A stretch of 43,405 bases of DNA, from assembly GCA_026196275.1 (NCBI GenBank), contig JAPHTQ010000046.1, positions 1-43,405 of the forward strand, written 5' to 3'. The first letter of the stretch is position 1. Every line of letters starts with the position of its first letter. Positions 7,908-17,019 of the stretch are shown piece after piece. The stretch is from Gammaproteobacteria bacterium (GTDB lineage: Bacteria > Pseudomonadota > Gammaproteobacteria > Thiohalomonadales > Thiohalomonadaceae). Both the position numbers and the translations under genes were made by a program. The notes under the pieces are model-generated. The model searched no databases and was not told where the DNA came from. It saw only the letters and a list, made by a program, of their open reading frames with translations.

Positions 7908-7984
7908 TGGCGCGCCCGGCAGGACTCGAACCTGCTACCCTCGGCTTAGAAGGCCGATGCTCTATCCGGATGAGCTACGGGCGC
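7908..7984 (-). tRNA. tRNA-Arg (TCT)
   Basis: Minus-strand cloverleaf of 77 nt including encoded CCA. Acceptor GCGCCCG pairs with CGGGCGC; the anticodon loop CTTCTAA gives TCT, which reads AGA/AGG. The T arm contains GGTTCGAGTCC. Lies between tRNA-Pro and tRNA-His. Confidence 0.95.
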
Positions 7985-8025
7985 ATATCAACCGAGTTAT
8001 CTATTCGTCCGGTAGACGCTTTAAA

Positions 8026-8102
8026 TGGTCGGGGTAGAGGGATTCGAACCCCCGACATCCTGCTCCCAAAGCAGGCGCGCTACCAGACTGCGCTATACCC
8101 CG
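8026..8102 (-). tRNA. tRNA-Pro (TGG)
   Basis: Minus-strand cloverleaf of 77 nt including encoded CCA. Acceptor CGGGGTA pairs with TACCCCG; anticodon arm CCTGCTTTGGGAGCAGG gives TGG. First tRNA of the operon, about 50 bp after the promoter at 8155-8183. Confidence 0.95.
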
Positions 8103-8154
8103 AGCAGTGCGGGAAAACCTTACTTCAGGAAGGCCCGTACGCGCGAAGACGGCA

Positions 8155-8183
8155 ATACTACCCGCCACTTGGGTTTTGGTCAA
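8155..8183 (-). promoter_or_regulatory. Sigma70 promoter of the tRNA operon
   Basis: Minus strand TTGACC, exactly 17 bp, TAGTAT, followed by a GC-rich segment (TGCCGTC) that resembles the discriminator of stringently controlled stable-RNA promoters. The stringent-control reading is inference. Confidence 0.75.
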
Positions 8184-8291
8184 CAGCCTCCGCCAAGAAA
8201 TTGGTGTGCTATGCACGGGCAGGTGCTTGGCCTTGGCGACAGGCCGTGAGAAGATAACGCCCCCACAAATGGAGCAGGTACAGGAACAACC

Positions 8292-9146
8292 ATGAGTGCA
8301 CAAATCATCGATGGCAAGGCTATCGCCGCAGAGGTTCGCCAGGGTATCAAAGAGCGTGTCGAACAGCGCATCGCCGAGGGCAGGCGCGCACCCGGCCTCG
8401 CCGTGGTACTGGTCGGCAGCGACCCGGCCTCCCAGGTCTATGTCGGCAGCAAACGCCGCGGTTGTAAAGAGTGTGGCATCCTCTCGCTGGCCCATGACCT
8501 GTCGGCTGACACCTCCCAGGAGAAGCTGCTCTCGATCATCGATGAGTTGAATGCCGACCCCACCGTCGATGGCATCCTGGTGCAACTGCCGGTTCCGGAG
8601 CATATCGATGAGGAGGCGGTGATCGAGCGCATCGCCCCGGGCAAGGATGTGGACGGTTTCCACCCCTACAACATCGGCCGCCTGACCATCCAGATGCCCA
8701 CCCTGCACCCCTGCACCCCCCGCGGGGTGATGACCATGCTGGCCCACACCGGTGTCAATCTCGAAGGGCTCGATGCGGTGATCGTCGGTGCCTCCAACAT
8801 TGTCGGCCGGCCGATGACGCTGGAGCTGCTGAACGCCCGCTGCACCGTCACCGTCTGTCACAGCCGCACCAAGAACCTGGAGGAGAAGGTGCGCGGCGCC
8901 GATCTGGTGGTGGTCGGTGTGGGCCGACCGGAGATGGTCAAGGGTGACTGGATCAAGGAGGGGGCGATCGTGATCGACGTGGGTATCAACCGTCTGGAGA
9001 GCGGCAAGCTGGTCGGCGATGTGGAGTTTGAGAGCGCCAAGGAGCGGGCCGGCTGGATCACCCCGGTGCCCGGCGGCGTCGGGCCGATGACCGTGGCCAC
9101 CCTGCTGCAGAACACCCTGGATGCGGCGGAGCGCCGCGACGACTGA
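8292..9146 (+). CDS. folD: Bifunctional methylenetetrahydrofolate dehydrogenase/cyclohydrolase FolD
   Basis: 284 residues, the usual FolD length. It interconverts 5,10-methylene-, 5,10-methenyl- and 10-formyl-tetrahydrofolate in the cytoplasm using NADP. Visible signatures are [14 protein letters not shown] (substrate/catalytic Tyr and Lys), [13 protein letters not shown], and the NADP-binding [13 protein letters not shown] and CHSRTKNL segments, ending with [18 protein letters not shown] at 8292 follows AGGAAC. Transcribed away from the tRNA-Pro operon and convergent with the DksA-like gene 27 bp downstream. Nothing unusual. Confidence 0.97.
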   Translation: MSAQIIDGKAIAAEVRQGIKERVEQRIAEGRRAPGLAVVLVGSDPASQVYVGSKRRGCKECGILSLAHDLSADTSQEKLLSIIDELNADPTVDGILVQLPVPEHIDEEAVIERIAPGKDVDGFHPYNIGRLTIQMPTLHPCTPRGVMTMLAHTGVNLEGLDAVIVGASNIVGRPMTLELLNARCTVTVCHSRTKNLEEKVRGADLVVVGVGRPEMVKGDWIKEGAIVIDVGINRLESGKLVGDVEFESAKERAGWITPVPGGVGPMTVATLLQNTLDAAERRDD

Positions 9147-9173
9147 TCCCCCTTGACGGCAAGCCGCCGGACG

Positions 9174-9527
9174 CTACGGCTGTTCGGCCTTGCTGGCGCA
9201 ATCGATACAGAGTGTCGCCGCGGGATTGAGCTCCAGGCGCCTGCGCGCTATGGGTTCATCGCACTCAAGGCAGTAACCGTAATCCCCGCTGTCGAGCCGT
9301 GCCAGCGCCGCATCGATGCGCCTGAGCTCCAGCTGGCGCCGGCGTTCACCCTCCTGGGACATTGCCTGTGCCTGCAGGGCATCCATCCGCGACAGGCGCC
9401 CGACTTTGCTCTGATCCAGCTCCACCGTGCCGGCAGCGTCCCTGCCGGTCTGCTCCAGACCCAGCAGTTCATCGCGCCGCAGCAGCAAAAGCCGGCGAAA
9501 ATGCGCCTCGTCCATTTTCTGTTCCAT
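9174..9527 (-). CDS. TraR/DksA family zinc-finger protein
   Basis: 117 residues. An N-terminal helical hairpin region (about 5-80, rich in Leu, Arg and Glu) is followed by a four-cysteine zinc finger C86-x2-C89 and C107-x2-C110 within GYCLECDEPI and LCIDCASK. DksA/TraR proteins insert their coiled coil into the RNA polymerase secondary channel and modulate initiation, often with ppGpp. It is shorter than DksA proper (151 residues in E. coli), and I do not see the Asp-rich coiled-coil tip, so it is more likely a YbiI/TraR-like paralogue. Start 9527 has AGGA 7 bp upstream. Same strand as the ABC exporter, 49 bp after it. Confidence 0.85.
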   Translation of the reverse strand: MEQKMDEAHFRRLLLLRRDELLGLEQTGRDAAGTVELDQSKVGRLSRMDALQAQAMSQEGERRRQLELRRIDAALARLDSGDYGYCLECDEPIARRRLELNPAATLCIDCASKAEQP

Positions 9528-9576
9528 CGCATCATCCTATCAGGGTCATGCCGCCAGCGGGCAACAACCACCGGGC

Positions 9577-11385
9577 TCAGTGTTGAAGAGTGCCGTAGAG
9601 GCTGCTGTAGAGACCCTGCTGGCGCAGCAGCTCATCATGGCTGCCCTCCTCGATGATATGGCCGTCATCAAAAACGTAGGCCCGATCCGCCTGTTTCACC
9701 GCGCTCAGCCGGTGGGCGATGATGATGGTGGTGCGCCCGTGCAGAAACTCACGCAGGGCCGCATGCAGCCGCGCCTCGGTCTGCGCATCCAGCGCCGAGG
9801 TGGCCTCGTCCAGGATCACCACCTTGGGGTCCGACAGCACCATCCTTGCCACGGCCAGACGTTGGCGCTGCCCGCCGGAGAACCGTATCCCCTGGCGGCC
9901 GATCACCGTCTCCAGCCCACGTGGCAGCGCTTCGACCGTCTCACGAAGCTGCGCCACCTCCAGGGCATGCCACAGCTCCTCATCCGGATACCCACGCCCC
10001 AGCGTCAGATTGGCCCGCACCGAATCACTGAACAGCGCTGGATGCTGCAGCACCACCGCCACATTGTCGCGCACCACATCCAGGCCGATGCGCGAAACCG
10101 GCTCACCATCGAACAGCACCTCGCCGTGACTTGGCGGATAGAGCCCGAGGATCACCTGCACCAGGGTTGACTTGCCGCCGCCGCTGGCGCCCACCAGGGC
10201 CACCTTCTCCCCCGGCCCGATCACCAGGTTGACATCGTGCAATATCCAGTCGCCCTCCTCGCTGTAGCGAAAGGCCAGATCACGCACTGTCAGACCCACG
10301 GTCGCTTTACCGCTGAAGGGATCGGCCAGATGGGGATATTGTGGCTCCTCCTCCAGCTGCAGCAGGCGGTTGATCCGACCCAGTGCCGCCTTGGCGCTGT
10401 AGTAGGCGTACTGCACGTTCAGCACCTCCTGTACCGGGCTCATCATGAACCACAGATAGCCGAACACCGCCATCATCTGACCGATGGAGAGGTCGGAGAA
10501 GACCACCATCAGCATGCTCAGGGCACGGAAGCTATCGAAGCCGAAGAGGAAGATATTGAAAGAGAAGCGCCCCGCCGCCTCGCTGCGCCAGGCGTAGGCG
10601 GCGGAGTGTTCGCGTATCGCATCCGCCCGCTGGCGGACACGGGCAAGATAGTGTCCCTCACGGTTGGTGGTACGTACCTGCTGGATCGCATCCAGGGTCT
10701 CGGTCAGGCACTGCTGGAACAACTCAAAGGCGCTGTTCTCGCGCTTTTTCAGTGTCTTGACCCGCTTGCCGAAGATCACCGTGAAGTAGATCACCACCGG
10801 ATTCATAAACAGGATGAACAGCGCCAGCTGCCAATGCATCCACAGCAAGATGATACTCACGCCGACGAGACTGAGCACCGCGATCAGGGTCTTGCTCACC
10901 GAACTGCCGATGAACTCGTCAAGCGCATTGAGATCGGTGACAAAGTGGGAGGCGACCGCCCCGCTACCGAGGGTCTCGTACTCCTTCATCGAGATCCGCT
11001 GCAGTCGCGAGAGCATATCGCTGCGCAGACGAAAGGTGACATCCTTGGCGATCAGGGTGAACTGGCGGTTCTGCCACACCCCCAGCGCCAGCGCGGCCAG
11101 CCGCAGCACCACGGTCAGCAGCAACACGGCAAGGATATACAACACCGGCCCCTGCCAGGCGGCGGGAAACAGGGACTGCATCGCAGAGACCAGCTGTGCC
11201 GGCTTCTCCAGCAGCACCTCATCCACCAGTAACGGCATCAACAGCGGGACGGGGACAGCGACCAGCGTGCCGAGCAGCGCGATCAGGTGGGCCAGCAGCA
11301 GTTCCCGACGGTGGCCAAGCACCATCCGCCAGATAGCAGACCAGCTGTAGGTGCGCAGAGTGGTGCGATTATTCGGGAGTAACAT
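9577..11385 (-). CDS. ABC transporter, fused permease and ATP-binding exporter
   Basis: 602 residues with a type I ABC exporter layout. The N-terminal membrane domain (about 30-330) has roughly six helices, the first near 27-55 and others near 80-102, 165-205 and 280-320. The nucleotide-binding domain (about 365-600) has Walker A GASGGGKST (399-407), signature FSGGQRQRL (from 502), Walker B VVILDEATSALD (from 522) and the H-loop His558. Works as a homodimer that exports a lipid, peptide or drug; the substrate cannot be read from sequence. No accessory periplasmic adaptor or peptidase domain is present. Followed by the DksA-like gene and preceded by a 353-bp non-coding stretch. Confidence 0.93.
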   Translation of the reverse strand: MLLPNNRTTLRTYSWSAIWRMVLGHRRELLLAHLIALLGTLVAVPVPLLMPLLVDEVLLEKPAQLVSAMQSLFPAAWQGPVLYILAVLLLTVVLRLAALALGVWQNRQFTLIAKDVTFRLRSDMLSRLQRISMKEYETLGSGAVASHFVTDLNALDEFIGSSVSKTLIAVLSLVGVSIILLWMHWQLALFILFMNPVVIYFTVIFGKRVKTLKKRENSAFELFQQCLTETLDAIQQVRTTNREGHYLARVRQRADAIREHSAAYAWRSEAAGRFSFNIFLFGFDSFRALSMLMVVFSDLSIGQMMAVFGYLWFMMSPVQEVLNVQYAYYSAKAALGRINRLLQLEEEPQYPHLADPFSGKATVGLTVRDLAFRYSEEGDWILHDVNLVIGPGEKVALVGASGGGKSTLVQVILGLYPPSHGEVLFDGEPVSRIGLDVVRDNVAVVLQHPALFSDSVRANLTLGRGYPDEELWHALEVAQLRETVEALPRGLETVIGRQGIRFSGGQRQRLAVARMVLSDPKVVILDEATSALDAQTEARLHAALREFLHGRTTIIIAHRLSAVKQADRAYVFDDGHIIEEGSHDELLRQQGLYSSLYGTLQH

Positions 11386-11738
11386 GATCAGAGATCATAG
11401 CGGATAAAGCTTCGCGGTCGTACTGGAGGAGGTCAAACGGGAAAAAATAACGGCAATCCATTGCCTCGAATCTGGAGGGTTCCCTATTTGGCGATCCATG
11501 CCACAAGATGGAGGGAGTACTTAAAATGTAAAGCCGGAGCCTTACTCTGCTACCACAGTATATAAAACCAAAAAAACCGTACCGGAGAGGACCACACCAC
11601 CCGGCAGCAAGTTCATTATGGGTAACAGAGAGGAAAAAAGGTATTGGGGAAAACCCTAACCCTGGCCTTTTTCCCCAACCAATCGCCAATACCGTGGCAA
11701 TTGAACTTCAGTCGAGCACGATAAAACCGGCTGGACGC
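11386..11738. other. Gene-free stretch with three inverted repeats
   Basis: 353 bp without a convincing gene. It holds three short inverted repeats: 11452-11465 (GGCAAT-2-ATTGCC), 11644-11678 (TTGGGGAAAA and its exact complement around a 15-base loop), and 11680-11703 (CAATCGCCA/TGGCAATTG, one mismatch). The last two form adjacent hairpins about 35-95 bp after the stop of the minus-strand gene at 11739 and may end its transcript or lie in the leader of the ABC exporter. A possible minus-strand frame covers much of the region but has no family features. Confidence 0.5.
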
Positions 11739-12053
11739 TCAGTCTTCCTTGCCGAGGTTGAGCTCAAGCTCCTGCAGTTCGCAGCGATCCCAGTCGAAAT
11801 TGAGCGTCGCATCCTCTCCTGACAGCCGTTCATCCATCTCACCCTGCAGTTCGCAATACTGAATAAGCGAATGTGCCGGCCGGGAGCTGGAGCGGATCAT
11901 CTGGCGAATCGCTGCATCGGCCACCATTGAGCGTGCATCATCATCGTTCATCGTGGCATCGTCGGACTGCACCGGGATCTCGACTCTCCCCTGAAACACC
12001 AGTTCGTCATTCTTTTGATCGAACAAGCGATAGACATAGAAACGTTTTGGCAC
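11739..12053 (-). CDS. Conserved-looking small acidic protein, function unknown
   Basis: 104 residues beginning with GTG (MPKRFYVYRLFDQ). AAGGAGGG ends 4 bp before the GTG and decides this start over the ATG at 12074. The protein is acidic (VQSDDATMNDDDARS and a C-terminal ELQELELNLGKED), with no signal peptide, helix hairpin or metal motif that I recognise. The N-terminal segment (FYVYRLFDQKNDELVFQGRVEIPV) looks like a beta-rich domain. Upstream is the response regulator end (about 80 bp), downstream the non-coding stretch, so it is probably monocistronic. I do not assign a function. Confidence 0.75.
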   Translation of the reverse strand: MPKRFYVYRLFDQKNDELVFQGRVEIPVQSDDATMNDDDARSMVADAAIRQMIRSSSRPAHSLIQYCELQGEMDERLSGEDATLNFDWDRCELQELELNLGKED

Positions 12054-12133
12054 ATCGCCCTCCTTTGGCCGCACTCACGCGGTGTTGCGATAGCTAACTT
12101 TGATAGTGACACAGTATCCGAAAGGGTAAAAGA

Positions 12134-12745
12134 CTAGTTTTCCTGCACCGAAACGGCCATGCGCACCAGGTGTGAAAGGGAGTCGGCCTGGAGCTTGGCC
12201 ATCACCCGTGCCCGATGCGCCTCCACGGTTTTGAGGCTGACCCCCAGCTCGGCACTGATCTGTTTGTTGGAAGCTCCGGACACCACCCAGTTGAGCACCT
12301 CTCTTTCACGCGGCGTGAGCGAGTCGATACGGGCACGCCACTGCTCCACCTCGGCCATATTTTTGCGCTGGCTGCGATCCTGCTCCAGGGCACGCTGCAC
12401 CAGATCCAGCAGAAGCTGGTCGTTGAACGGCTTCTCGATAAAGTCAAAGGCACCGGCCTTGAGTGCGCGCACCGCCATCGGCACATCGGCATGGCCGGAG
12501 ATGATGATGATCGGCAGGCGAAACTGCCGCTCGCGGAGTACGCTTTGCAGCTCCAGGCCGTTCATCCCGGGCATGCGGATATCCAGGACCAGACAGCCGG
12601 GGCGATCCTCGCCGAAATCGCGCAAAAAGAGAGCGGCCGAGGCAAAGGTCTCGGCCTGGAGGCCGGCAGAGCGCACCAGCCAGGAGAGAGAGTCACGCAC
12701 TGCCTCATCGTCATCGATAACGAACACTGTCCCCGGCTCAGTCAC
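12134..12745 (-). CDS. FixJ/TtrR-type response regulator with LuxR HTH
   Basis: 203 residues. Receiver domain (1-115) has the acidic pocket D11-D13, phospho-acceptor D55 (LVLDIRMPGMNG), S83 (ISGHAD) and K105 (EKPF). A linker leads to a LuxR/FixJ helix-turn-helix (about 142-188, LTPREREVLNWVVSGASNKQISAELGVS). GTG at 12745 is chosen because AAGGAGGAACAGG precedes it; it overlaps the kinase stop by 8 bp (GTGACTGA). The open frame continues far upstream but that part only shadows the kinase. Partner of the sensor kinase at 12738-14891. Its target genes are not in the window, so the pair acts at a distance. Confidence 0.93.
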   Translation of the reverse strand: MTEPGTVFVIDDDEAVRDSLSWLVRSAGLQAETFASAALFLRDFGEDRPGCLVLDIRMPGMNGLELQSVLRERQFRLPIIIISGHADVPMAVRALKAGAFDFIEKPFNDQLLLDLVQRALEQDRSQRKNMAEVEQWRARIDSLTPREREVLNWVVSGASNKQISAELGVSLKTVEAHRARVMAKLQADSLSHLVRMAVSVQEN

Positions 12746-14891
12746 CCTGTTCCTCCTTACCAAACGGCAGGCTGATCCTGATGCGTGTGCCTTTAGCGGC
12801 GGGCTTCTCCAGCACCAGACGCCCCCCATGGGCCTCGATAATACCGCGGCTGATCGACAGCCCGAGCCCCATGCCCTGGGCCTTGGTGGTGACAAAGGGC
12901 TCGAAAATGCTCTCCCGCAGCGCCTCATCGATACCGTGGCCGGAATCTTCCACCAGCAGGAGCAGCTGACCATCGAATTGTGAGCTGCGGATCAGCAGGT
13001 GTCTGTGCGATGCGGGAACATCCTGCATCGCCTCGATGGCATTGCGCGTCAGGTTGAGCAACACCTGCTCAAGCTGAATATCGTGCGCCCACAACGGTGG
13101 CAGCCCCTCATCCAGCTCCAGTTTCAGGCTGATACCGGCCTTGCGCAACTCCGGTTGCAGAAACCCCACCAGCTCGCGGATGAGCTGGTTGATATCGACC
13201 CAGCTGCGCTCCGGCTCCTCCTTGCGGATAAAGCGGCGCAATTGACGGATGATCTCCCCCGCCCGCTCGGCCTGTGAGGCGACCCGCTCCATCACCTCGA
13301 TGAGCTCCTCGCGAATTCCCTCCCGGCCGGACTTGAGCATGCGGATCGAGCCGTGGGTGTAGTTGCTGATCGCCGACAGCGGCTGGTTCAACTCGTGGGC
13401 GATCCCCGAGGCCATCTCGCCCATGGTGCTCAGACGCGCTATATGGGCCAGTTCGATCTGGTGCTGGCGCGCCTCCTCGGCGGCCATCTTGCGCGCGGTA
13501 ATGTCACGAAACACCACCACCGCACCACTGATCCGGTCATTTTCATCCCGGATAGGGTTGCTGGAATACTCGACCGGAATGCCGCGTCCATCCTTGCACC
13601 AGAAGATATCGTCATCCACGTAGCGCGACTGATCATCGCGGAAGGTGTGATAGACCGGACACTCTGCCATCGGAAAGGGCGAACCATCAGCCCGGGTATG
13701 ATGTAACAGCTGGTGCTGATTCTTGCCGATCAGCTCCTCGGCGCTCCAGCCGGTAATACGCTCCATGGCAGGATTAACGAAGGTGGAGTTGCCCTGGGTA
13801 TCCACACCATAGATGCCATCAGCGACCGAATCGAGGATCAGCGCATGCTGCTGCTCCAGGCGCTGTTTGGCATGGGAGAGTTCGCGGTTAAGGCGCAGCA
13901 CCCAGGTGGTCAGTCCACCCATAATCAGCAGCAGCACCAACCCGCCGAACAGCCATGCCCAGTAACGCTGCCAGACATCCAGCAGGGTGAACTGGCGGGA
14001 ATACTGGTAGGGCGGCAGCAGCAGCTCCTGCAACAGATCATGCACCGGCTGATAGTCCAGTGGGATGGTCCAGCCGGCATAGTTACCGCGCAGCGCCGCA
14101 GGGTGCTCCTCGGGCATCTCGGCCAGGGCAACGGAGACCGCGCGGGCCAGTCGGTTGGGGGTATGGCGCACCTTGCTGAAGGGCCACTCGGGATAGAGAC
14201 GCGTGCTGTGCAGCAGCGGAAAGCCGTCCCCCGACTGCTGATTGATGATGCGGAACTCGTTGAGATGGATCTGGCCCTCAGCGGCCATGCGCTCAAGGAT
14301 ATCACTGCGCACAATGCCGGCATCCACCCGCCCCTCGCGCACCGCCATCACCACCGGATCGTGGGTACCGGCAAAGCTGATCTCCTGCAGTTCGCGATAG
14401 GGCTCGATGCCGGCGGCCTTGAATTCACGCAGTACCATCATATAACCGCCCAGCGAGCTCTCGTCCACCGCTAGCAGGGTGCCGCCCTTGAGGTCTTCGA
14501 GACTGTTGAGGTCATAGCGCTCGGCGCGGGCGAAGAGCACCCCGCCAAAGATGTTATAGGCGGCATCTCCCACGCGGTTTCGCATGGTGGCGATACGCGA
14601 GACACGGTGGCGTACCTCAAGATTGACGTAGATCGCGGGGTTGACCAGGATGAAATCGACCATTCCCTGCTCGACCGCAACATCCACCTGCTCGAATGCG
14701 AGCGGCATGATGGAGAACTGGTAATCCGGCAGCACCTCGCTCAGGTAGTCGGCGGTACCGGACCAGTGGTAGAGCGTGGCTTCATCGCCGCGATGGCTGA
14801 GCACACCGATACTGATCGGCTGCCTCGCCGAGGCCAGCGTCGAGAACAACAACAGCAACACAAGGGCCCCAAGCTGCCGTCTGCTCTCCAT
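12738..14891 (-). CDS. TtrS-like sensor histidine kinase with PhnD-type sensor domain and PAS
   Basis: 717 residues. Signal peptide (1-22), then a periplasmic phosphonate-binding-protein (PhnD-like) domain (about 25-290, ISIGVLSHRGDEATLYHWSGTADYL at its start), a transmembrane helix (about 312-332), a PAS domain (about 348-465, with HHTRADGSPFPMAECP), HisKA (about 480-550) with phospho-acceptor H499 in SGIAHELNQPLSAIS, and HATPase_c (about 590-712) with N-box LLNLTRNAIEAM, G1 EDSGHGI and G2 GMGLGLSI. The plan is that of TtrS, the tetrathionate sensor, plus an extra PAS domain. The ligand here is unknown. Lies 6 bp after the NERD gene and overlaps the response regulator by 8 bp. No tetrathionate reductase genes are adjacent. 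Confidence 0.9.
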   Translation of the reverse strand: MESRRQLGALVLLLLFSTLASARQPISIGVLSHRGDEATLYHWSGTADYLSEVLPDYQFSIMPLAFEQVDVAVEQGMVDFILVNPAIYVNLEVRHRVSRIATMRNRVGDAAYNIFGGVLFARAERYDLNSLEDLKGGTLLAVDESSLGGYMMVLREFKAAGIEPYRELQEISFAGTHDPVVMAVREGRVDAGIVRSDILERMAAEGQIHLNEFRIINQQSGDGFPLLHSTRLYPEWPFSKVRHTPNRLARAVSVALAEMPEEHPAALRGNYAGWTIPLDYQPVHDLLQELLLPPYQYSRQFTLLDVWQRYWAWLFGGLVLLLIMGGLTTWVLRLNRELSHAKQRLEQQHALILDSVADGIYGVDTQGNSTFVNPAMERITGWSAEELIGKNQHQLLHHTRADGSPFPMAECPVYHTFRDDQSRYVDDDIFWCKDGRGIPVEYSSNPIRDENDRISGAVVVFRDITARKMAAEEARQHQIELAHIARLSTMGEMASGIAHELNQPLSAISNYTHGSIRMLKSGREGIREELIEVMERVASQAERAGEIIRQLRRFIRKEEPERSWVDINQLIRELVGFLQPELRKAGISLKLELDEGLPPLWAHDIQLEQVLLNLTRNAIEAMQDVPASHRHLLIRSSQFDGQLLLLVEDSGHGIDEALRESIFEPFVTTKAQGMGLGLSISRGIIEAHGGRLVLEKPAAKGTRIRISLPFGKEEQGD

Positions 14892-14897
14892 CTGCAG

Positions 14898-15620
14898 CTA
14901 GCCCTGGAGACGCCAGTAAAGCCATGCCGCAGCGGCCAGCAAGACCAGCCCGATCAGCAGCCAGCGGCCATAAGCCGGTGCCTCCGGAAGAGGCAACAGG
15001 TATCCCTCGGTGGCAGGATTCACCTTGCGCGCCTTCTGCCGCAACTGCTCCCAAGCCTGCTCCAGTACCGGCTGTACCGCCAGGCCGGCATCCTGTTCAC
15101 GCCGGCTATCCAGCTCTTTTGGCGTCAGCACCCTGTCAGGCCGCCCCTTGGGAAAGGAGCACTCCCCGATGAACAGGATACCCCCCTCGATAGCCGGCTT
15201 GTTCAGATGGTAGCGCAGGGTACTCAGCGACTCTTCCAGGCTGTAGAGAGGATTGGTGAAATGGACCGTGCGTTTACCCGCGATCTGTGCCCAGGAGTCC
15301 ATCCGCTCACCGGCGAAGATAATGCCGCTGCGACCACTGGTGATCAGCACCCGGATTGTGGTCGGGGTCAGCAACAGCCATTCGAAAAAGGTCTGCCCGC
15401 CCATACCGTCATCCAGCAGTACATTATGCATGGTCTGTATGCCACTACCGGCAATGCAACGCTCCCTTCTCCGCCGGCCATACCAGCGCCGCAGCATCGG
15501 CCAGGCCAGCCATAAGGCGAGCAGCACAAGTAGCACTGCAACGCCCCAGGTCATCAACATCTGCTCCAGCAAACCGTCGTTCTCCCTTACCAGTGCCGCA
15601 GGTTTATCGTTCTCAATCAC
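14898..15620 (-). CDS. Membrane-anchored NERD-domain protein
   Basis: About 240 residues if GTG 15620 is the start. A transmembrane helix near the N-terminus ([17 protein letters not shown]), then a basic stretch ([11 protein letters not shown]), then a NERD (nuclease-related) domain: [31 protein letters not shown] and [13 protein letters not shown] second helix ends the chain ([17 protein letters not shown]). NERD domains have a restriction-nuclease-like fold; many are found in membrane proteins of unknown role. GTG 15620 overlaps the cysS stop by 8 bp (GTGATTGA); the SD is weak, so the start is uncertain. It lies directly before the TtrS-like kinase and is presumably co-transcribed. Confidence 0.75.
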   Translation of the reverse strand: MIENDKPAALVRENDGLLEQMLMTWGVAVLLVLLALWLAWPMLRRWYGRRRRERCIAGSGIQTMHNVLLDDGMGGQTFFEWLLLTPTTIRVLITSGRSGIIFAGERMDSWAQIAGKRTVHFTNPLYSLEESLSTLRYHLNKPAIEGGILFIGECSFPKGRPDRVLTPKELDSRREQDAGLAVQPVLEQAWEQLRQKARKVNPATEGYLLPLPEAPAYGRWLLIGLVLLAAAAWLYWRLQG

Positions 15621-17019
15621 GTCGCCAGGTCGTTCCCTGCGGCCCGTCTTCCAGCACAATGCCCTGCGCCTTGAGCTCATCGCGGATCCGGTCCGAGGTG
15701 GCAAAATCCTTGTTACTGCGCGCTGCAATGCGTTCGGCGATCAGCCGTTCAATCTCCTCATCAGTGGGTCCGTCGCCACGACTGGCGCCTCTGAGGAACT
15801 GCTCCGGCTCGCGCTGCAGCAGGCCCAGCATGCCGGCCAGCCGCACCAGCAGTGCAGCGTGGTGCGCCGCTGCCGCGGCATCCGTGCTGCGCAGACGGTT
15901 AATCTCGTGGGAGAGTTCAAACAACACAGCCAACGCCTCGGGCGTGCCGAAGTCGTCGTCCATCGCTGCATAGAAACGACGGGCATAGTCGCTCTCGTCC
16001 ATGGCAGGGGCGTCAGCCTCGATGCCCCGCAAGGCGTTATAGAGACTGGTCAGTGCCGCCTTGGCATTATCCAGATGCTGATCCGAATAGTTCAGCGGAC
16101 TGCGGTAGTGGCTGCTGAGGATAAAGTAGCGGATCACCTCTGGATCATACTTCGCCATCACCTCGCGGATGGTAAAAAAGTTACCCAGCGACTTGGACAT
16201 CTTCTCGTTGTCGACCCGCACAAAGCCGTTGTGCAGCCAGTAGTTGACGAACTTGCAGCCACAGGCCCCCTCGGACTGGGCGATCTCGTTCTCATGGTGC
16301 GGAAACTGCAGGTCCAGACCACCGCCGTGGATATCGAAATGTTCACCCAAGGCGTGGGTGGACATGACCGAACACTCGATGTGCCAGCCGGGGCGCCCGC
16401 GCCCCCACGGAGAGTCCCAGCTGGGCTCGTCGGGCTTGGCTGCCTTCCACAGCACAAAATCGAGGGGGTCGTCCTTAGCCTCGTCCACCGCCACCCGCTC
16501 GCCGGCACGCAGATCCTCCGGGTTCTTGCCGGAGAGACGGCCGTAGCCGTCGAATTTCGAGACATCGTAGTAGACATCCCCATTCGCGGCGGCGTAGGCG
16601 TAGCCGTTGGCGATCAACTGCCCGATCATGGCGATGATCTCCGCCATGAACAGGGTGGCGCGGGGCTCCTGGTCGGGGGGGGCCACGCCGAGGGCATCGG
16701 CATCCTCGTGCATCGCCTCGATAAAACGGCCGGTCAGAACGTTGAAATCCTCACCGTTATCATTGGCCCGCTGGATGATCTTGTCGTCGATATCGGTGAT
16801 ATTACGCACGTAGGTCACCTTCCCGGCACCGTAGATATGACGCAGGTATCGGCTGATAATATCGAACACCACCAGCACCCGGGCATGACCGATGTGGCAA
16901 TAGTCGTAAACCGTCATGCCACAGACGTACATCCGCACCTGCTGCGGGTCGATGGGTACGAAAGGTTCCAGCTGTTTGGTAAGGTTGTTGTGGACCTTGA
17001 GTTGGTGCTGATACGCCAT
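15613..17019 (-). CDS. cysS: Cysteinyl-tRNA synthetase
   Basis: 468 residues, close to the E. coli enzyme (461). Charges tRNA-Cys with cysteine in the cytoplasm. Class I signatures HIGHARV (ATP binding) and KMSKSLGNF are present. The N-terminal [15 protein letters not shown], the [12 protein letters not shown] and the [17 protein letters not shown] segments contain the zinc and substrate residues. The C-terminal DALR-type anticodon-binding region follows. Divergent from ppiA with 232 bp between. The C-terminal end overlaps the NERD gene start by 8 bp, an unusual coupling for a tRNA synthetase. Confidence 0.97.
   Translation of the reverse strand: MAYQHQLKVHNNLTKQLEPFVPIDPQQVRMYVCGMTVYDYCHIGHARVLVVFDIISRYLRHIYGAGKVTYVRNITDIDDKIIQRANDNGEDFNVLTGRFIEAMHEDADALGVAPPDQEPRATLFMAEIIAMIGQLIANGYAYAAANGDVYYDVSKFDGYGRLSGKNPEDLRAGERVAVDEAKDDPLDFVLWKAAKPDEPSWDSPWGRGRPGWHIECSVMSTHALGEHFDIHGGGLDLQFPHHENEIAQSEGACGCKFVNYWLHNGFVRVDNEKMSKSLGNFFTIREVMAKYDPEVIRYFILSSHYRSPLNYSDQHLDNAKAALTSLYNALRGIEADAPAMDESDYARRFYAAMDDDFGTPEALAVLFELSHEINRLRSTDAAAAAHHAALLVRLAGMLGLLQREPEQFLRGASRGDGPTDEEIERLIAERIAARSNKDFATSDRIRDELKAQGIVLEDGPQGTTWRRD

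Noticed and set aside
11369-11689. Minus-strand open frame of 106 codons upstream of the ABC exporter
   Set aside because: It overlaps the start of the exporter, lacks an SD, has atypical composition (aromatic and Cys-rich tracts) and shows no family motif.
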